Positions 6,218 through 9,066 of a stretch of 9,066 nucleotides of DNA are shown here, piece after piece. The position numbers and the translations under genes are program-made. The notes under the pieces are model-generated. The model saw only the letters and a list, made by a program, of their open reading frames with translations, made no database searches and had not been told where the DNA came from. The number at the start of each line of letters is the position of its first letter. Within the stretch, counting starts at the first letter, position 1. Origin of the DNA: an uncultured Clostridia bacterium (GTDB taxonomy: Bacteria; Bacillota; Clostridia; Christensenellales; CAG-314). The DNA lies in NCBI GenBank assembly GCA_934203075.1, contig CAKPYT010000023.1:1-9066 (forward strand), read 5' to 3'.

Positions 6218-6246
6218 ATTATACACCACATAAAAGGATGTGGCAA
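6218..6246 (-). promoter_or_regulatory. Sigma-A promoter of the typA operon
   Basis: Read on the minus strand, the -35 is TTGCCA (6246-6241) and the -10 is a perfect TATAAT (6223-6218), with a 17-bp spacer. The predicted transcription start is near 6211, about 28 nt before the typA ATG. Confidence 0.9.
6226..6243. promoter_or_regulatory. Inverted repeat over the typA promoter, possible operator
   Basis: CCACAT at 6226-6231 and ATGTGG at 6238-6243 form a perfect 6-6-6 inverted repeat. It covers most of the typA promoter spacer and half of its -35 hexamer. A dimeric repressor bound here would block the promoter, so it is a reasonable operator candidate. No regulator gene is in the window, and a chance palindrome of this size cannot be excluded. 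Confidence 0.4.
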
Positions 6247-6432
6247 ATGCCTGTGTAGAAAATATAGCGGCGAAAACAAGAAAAATCGTTTCAAAAAGCG
6301 GGGAAACGGCACAAAAAGCGCCTGTTTTGTATCGGATCGCTTTCGGAAGGGGGAGGGCTCCCCGAAAAGAGAAGGCGGAAGCGTGTGCACAAAAATGTTC
6401 GGCGATTTCTAAAGCAAAATGAAGGGAATCAC

Positions 6433-6461
6433 TGGTAAATCTTTGGGAGATATGCTATAAT
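6433..6461 (+). promoter_or_regulatory. Extended -10 promoter for the GNAT/lyase unit
   Basis: A perfect TATAAT (6456-6461) is preceded by TGC (6453-6455), making an extended -10. The -35 position, 17 bp upstream, holds only a weak TGGTAA (6433-6438), as is usual for extended -10 promoters. The expected start, 6-7 nt after the -10, falls at about 6467-6468, on or beside the GNAT start codon. The intervening 6247-6432 holds no gene that I can support. Confidence 0.75.
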
Positions 6462-6467
6462 GCCCGT

Positions 6468-6902
6468 ATGAAGATACAGCGTGTTCCGACAAAAGAAATA
6501 CTTACTTTACGCAGAGATGTTCTTCGTCCCGGTATGGACGTGAAGGCGATTTCTTACGAGCAGGACGATGCCCAGGGCAGTTTTTCTTTGGGAGTTTTCG
6601 AGGACGGGAAATACGTGGCTTGCGTCACGTTTTTGCCGGTAAGGACGGAAGACCTCCCGCAGGAAAGGCAGTACCAGATGCGCGCTTTGTGTACGGACCC
6701 GGCCTATCGCGGCAGAGGGTACGCAACGGCGCTGATTCTGGAAGGATGGCGGCAATTGAAAGACATGGGAGTGCAGGCGGTGTGGTTTCACGCACGGCAT
6801 TACCTGCTGGATTTTTATCGGTCTTTCGGTTGTGTGGATTACGGAGAATTGTTTCCGATTCCCGATTCCTGCGAACACAAAAACATGTACAAAATATTGT
6901 AA
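6468..6902 (+). CDS. GNAT family N-acetyltransferase
   Basis: The 144-residue protein is a GCN5-related N-acetyltransferase, which moves an acetyl group from acetyl-CoA to an amine. The acetyl-CoA binding motif A is visible as QMRALCTDPAYRGRGYATALI (about 70-90), with the pyrophosphate loop R81-G-R-G-Y-A86. The C-terminal part (FHARHYLLDFYRSFGCVDYGELF, about 107-129) fits motif B. The N-terminal phrase ILTLRRDVLRPGMD is typical of a small bacterial subfamily related to YjcF/ElaA-type acetyltransferases; this is recollection, and the substrate is unknown. The ATG at 6468 has no Shine-Dalgarno sequence and sits where transcription should begin, so translation is probably leaderless. The conserved LRRDVLRPG region lies before the next methionine (M23), which supports the first ATG. 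It is 15 bp upstream of, and likely co-transcribed with, the lyase fusion gene. Confidence 0.88.
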   Translation: MKIQRVPTKEILTLRRDVLRPGMDVKAISYEQDDAQGSFSLGVFEDGKYVACVTFLPVRTEDLPQERQYQMRALCTDPAYRGRGYATALILEGWRQLKDMGVQAVWFHARHYLLDFYRSFGCVDYGELFPIPDSCEHKNMYKIL

Positions 6903-6917
6903 TAACGGAGGAATAAA

Positions 6918-8756
6918 ATGAAATTCGATTTTGACAAAGTCATTTCCCGCAAGGGAACGCATTCCACAAAGTGGGAATCCGGCGGACACGGCGGCGTTCA
7001 GTTTGACGAAAACTCTCTGGCGTTTTCCATTGCGGATATGGATTTTGCGGTAGCACCGCAAATTGTGGAAGCATTGAAGAAACGCGTAGAACACCCGATT
7101 TACGGTTATACCGCAGCGTTTACGGAAGATTATCAGGCAGCCGTCAAAGGCTGGTATAAACGTCGTTTTGATTGGGACATTTCGTTCGATTGCGTTTACA
7201 AAGTGCACGGCGTGATGGACGGCGTGCGCGATACGCTGCGCGCGTTTTCGCAACCGGGAGACGGCGTCATTATCCAAACGCCGGTTTATTCTCCCTTTAC
7301 GTACCTGCTGCGTGCGGAACGCCGCACCATTCGTTATAATCAACTGCTGTGCGACGAGAAAGGCAATTGGAGCATCAACTTTGCAGAACTGGAAGAATTG
7401 TGCAAAGATCCGAGCGTTAAGGTTCTGATGTTCTGCAATCCTCATAACCCGGTCGGCCGCGTGTGGACGAAGGAAGAGTTGGGAAAGGTTGCGGATATCT
7501 GCCATGCGAACGACGTGGTAGTGATCAGCGACGAAATTCACGGGGATCTGACCCGTTCGGACGTGAAGTACACGCCTATGATTACCGTTCGCCCCGATTA
7601 TAACATCGTGGCAGGCACTTCCGTTTCCAAAACCTTTAACCTGGCCGGGCTGGAAGTGGCTCACATGGTGTTCAGCAAGCCGGAATATAAAAACAAAGTT
7701 TCTTTCCCTCACGGAACCGAAACCTGCAACCCGTTAACGACCGCAGCGATGATTGCGGCGTATAACGAGGGGGACGAATGGCTGGATGCCGTTCGCGAAT
7801 ATATCGACGGCAACTTCCGCTATCTGAAAGAATGGTTGGCGGAAAATATGCCGAAAGTACAATACGAAATTCCGCAAGGGACGTATCTTGCATGGATTAA
7901 CGTAACGCCTTACACCAACGATTCGGAAAAACTGGCAAGAGATTGCGGCGCCGCTGCCAAGATTATCATCGAACAGGGCGACGTGTACGGCCCCGGCGGC
8001 AAGGGTTACATCCGCTGGAACCTGGCTTGCCCGCGCAGCCTGTTGGAGGAAGGCCTCCGACGCTTCAAACGCGTGGTAGATCGTTACGAAGTGGGCGACG
8101 TGGTGGACGACGTGGTATTCCATACCGCATGGAAACAAAACGTTTCCATGAACGAGGCCTCCAAAGGCAAAAAGAAAGTACTTTCCTTCCTGCGTTATTA
8201 CGGTTGCCCCACCTGCAAGATGGATCTGGACGACTATAAGAAAAATATCGAAGCGTTTACCAAAGCCAATGCGGACGTCTATTGCTTCCTGCAAAGCGAA
8301 CCCGCAACGTTAAAGGAAGAAAACGTCACCGAAACGACCTATCCTTTTACCGTCGTGTTGGATCCGGAACAAAAGCTTTATCAAAAGTTCGCCGTTTTGC
8401 CGGCATTGGTGAAAGAACAACTGGTAACCTTTAAGGATATGCCGAAATTGAAAGCATCCGCCGCGGCAGGGTACGTACACGGCAAAAACGAAGGCAACGA
8501 GTATCAACTGCAGGCCGTGTTGGTGCTGGACGAAAACAATAAAGTGATTTTTGCACACTACGCCAATAGCCTGGCCGATATGCCGGAAGCGGAATTGATT
8601 GCCAAACTGTGTGCAGACGAAGCGTTCCGCGCGGAGTACATCGAAAGTCTGAAACCCAAAAAGTTCAATCCCGCCATGATGAAGGGCGGAAAACCCGGCG
8701 CGGCAGGAGGACATCCCGGTGCGGCGGGCGGACACCCGGGAGCAATGGGGAAATAA
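6918..8756 (+). CDS. PatB/MalY-type C-S beta-lyase fused to a peroxiredoxin-like domain
   Basis: The first ~390 residues are a fold-type I PLP enzyme of the PatB/MalY family, which cleaves C-S bonds in cystathionine or cysteine conjugates to give a thiol, pyruvate and ammonia. Visible motifs are RKGTHSTKW (11-19), IADMDFA (38-44), CNPHNPVGRVW (173-183), SDEIHGDL (204-211), the PLP lysine K238 in SVSKTFNLAGL, and YIRWNLACPRSLLEEGL (364-380) with substrate-carboxylate R366. Normal family members end near 390-400. Here a second domain starts at about 391 (EVGDVVDDVVFHTAWKQ) and continues to about 575, with VLSFLRYYGCPTCKMDL (C430, C433) and TYPFTVVLDPEQKLYQKFAV, resembling AhpC/TSA-like peroxiredoxins of the PRXL2/PF13911 type. 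The tail is Gly/Ala/His/Pro-rich. GGAGGA (6907-6912) is 5 bp before the ATG, and no frame break separates the domains. Possible roles are thiol or H2S release coupled to redox control (inference). Confidence 0.92.
   Translation: MKFDFDKVISRKGTHSTKWESGGHGGVQFDENSLAFSIADMDFAVAPQIVEALKKRVEHPIYGYTAAFTEDYQAAVKGWYKRRFDWDISFDCVYKVHGVMDGVRDTLRAFSQPGDGVIIQTPVYSPFTYLLRAERRTIRYNQLLCDEKGNWSINFAELEELCKDPSVKVLMFCNPHNPVGRVWTKEELGKVADICHANDVVVISDEIHGDLTRSDVKYTPMITVRPDYNIVAGTSVSKTFNLAGLEVAHMVFSKPEYKNKVSFPHGTETCNPLTTAAMIAAYNEGDEWLDAVREYIDGNFRYLKEWLAENMPKVQYEIPQGTYLAWINVTPYTNDSEKLARDCGAAAKIIIEQGDVYGPGGKGYIRWNLACPRSLLEEGLRRFKRVVDRYEVGDVVDDVVFHTAWKQNVSMNEASKGKKKVLSFLRYYGCPTCKMDLDDYKKNIEAFTKANADVYCFLQSEPATLKEENVTETTYPFTVVLDPEQKLYQKFAVLPALVKEQLVTFKDMPKLKASAAAGYVHGKNEGNEYQLQAVLVLDENNKVIFAHYANSLADMPEAELIAKLCADEAFRAEYIESLKPKKFNPAMMKGGKPGAAGGHPGAAGGHPGAMGK
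8697..8738 (+). repeat. Tandem GAAGGHP repeat in the fusion protein tail
   Basis: Residues 594-600 and 601-607 of the lyase-peroxiredoxin protein are two exact copies of GAAGGHP, followed by GAMGK. The DNA copies differ at synonymous positions, so the repeat is kept at protein level or is old. The tail is probably disordered; the spaced histidines could bind metal. Confidence 0.75.
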
Positions 8757-8814
8757 CACGCCGAAGTGAAAGGAGTTGCGCCGCAAACGGAACCCTTTAC
8801 CGCCATAAAAACAC

Positions 8815-8850
8815 GAAACACTATCCGTGTCGGGTAGTGTTTCTTTTTTT
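8815..8850 (+). terminator. Rho-independent terminator of the GNAT/lyase unit
   Basis: A 12-bp stem (GAAACACTATCC at 8815-8826 with GGGTAGTGTTTC at 8832-8843, one G-T pair) closes a 5-nt loop GTGTC and is followed by seven Ts (8844-8850). It lies 58 bp after the lyase-peroxiredoxin stop. Confidence 0.95.
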
Positions 8851-9066
8851 GGATATTTTTTGCCGGCAAAAGCCGAGGGATCGACGGAAACCGAACGCTT
8901 TTTGAAACGGTAAGGAAAAGGCTTTATTGGGGAAAGGGGCGGATACGAAACGGTTCGGGCATAGGGTTTGGGCAGGCGGATTGTTTTTTCCCTCGCGAAA
9001 GGCGAGATAAAAATTATGGGCAGGAAAGAGGGGATAAAAAGGAAAAACGACGGCGCAGTTTTGCGC
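8851..9066. other. Gene-free 3' end of window
   Basis: I see no gene with a plausible start and ribosome binding site on either strand. Two small hairpins occur: CTCGC 8992-8996 with GCGAG 9002-9006, and GCGCA 9053-9057 with TGCGC 9062-9066 at the very edge. The rest is purine-rich on plus. It may be the spacer before a gene outside the window. Confidence 0.4.

Noticed and set aside
6184..6390. 69-residue N-terminal extension of TypA
   Set aside because: It would cross the typA promoter and ribosome binding site, and the family starts at MDSRTDVRNIAIIAHVDHGK.
6507..7712. Open frame of 401 codons on the minus strand opposite the GNAT and lyase genes
   Set aside because: It overlaps two well-supported plus-strand genes and shows no recognisable motif.

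Overview
The window looks like chromosomal DNA from an uncultured mid-GC Firmicute, probably of class Clostridia and plausibly a gut Christensenellales-type lineage. This is inferred from strong AGGAGG-type ribosome binding sites, sigma-A promoters (TTGACG/TACAAT and TTGCCA/TATAAT with 17-bp spacers), many Rho-independent terminators, and families common in Clostridia (a TIGR03905-like TSCPD protein, a CmpB-type membrane protein, a PatB/MalY C-S lyase). I see no mobile element, CRISPR array, tRNA or rRNA, and no codon-use break. The taxonomy is inference.

Layout: (1) The 3' part of a multi-span membrane protein gene runs to 618 and is followed by a hairpin terminator whose U-tract abuts the ribosome binding site of the next gene. 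(2) A short alanyl-tRNA synthetase gene (703-2496) has intact catalytic and editing domains but no C-terminal C-Ala domain, and ends in its own terminator. (3) Positions 2594-3015 hold no convincing protein gene. From about 2690 the strand is packed with potential helices, including perfect hairpins, a C(UUCG)G tetraloop and a palindromic loop, and ends in a Rho-independent terminator. This is a strong candidate for a free-standing structured non-coding RNA that I cannot assign to a family. (4) A well-formed promoter drives a CmpB-like membrane protein with a coiled-coil tail (3121-3867), followed by a hairpin-rich 3' stretch and a bidirectional terminator shared with the convergent minus-strand operon. 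(5) The minus-strand operon is typA/bipA, a ribosome-associated translational GTPase, then a small TSCPD protein. It is read from a near-consensus promoter whose spacer and -35 carry an 18-bp inverted repeat. (6) Divergent from typA, an extended -10 promoter lies so close to the ATG of a GNAT acetyltransferase gene that the mRNA is probably leaderless. The next gene, 15 bp on, encodes a 612-residue fusion of a PLP-dependent PatB/MalY C-S beta-lyase with a peroxiredoxin-like domain and a Gly/Ala/His/Pro tail. A strong terminator follows. The last 216 bp show no gene.

How they work together: AlaRS and TypA serve translation. The GNAT and lyase-peroxiredoxin pair is a likely co-transcribed unit linking sulfur amino acid or thiol metabolism to redox chemistry. 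The most noteworthy items are the lyase-peroxiredoxin fusion, the unassigned structured RNA and the C-Ala-less AlaRS.
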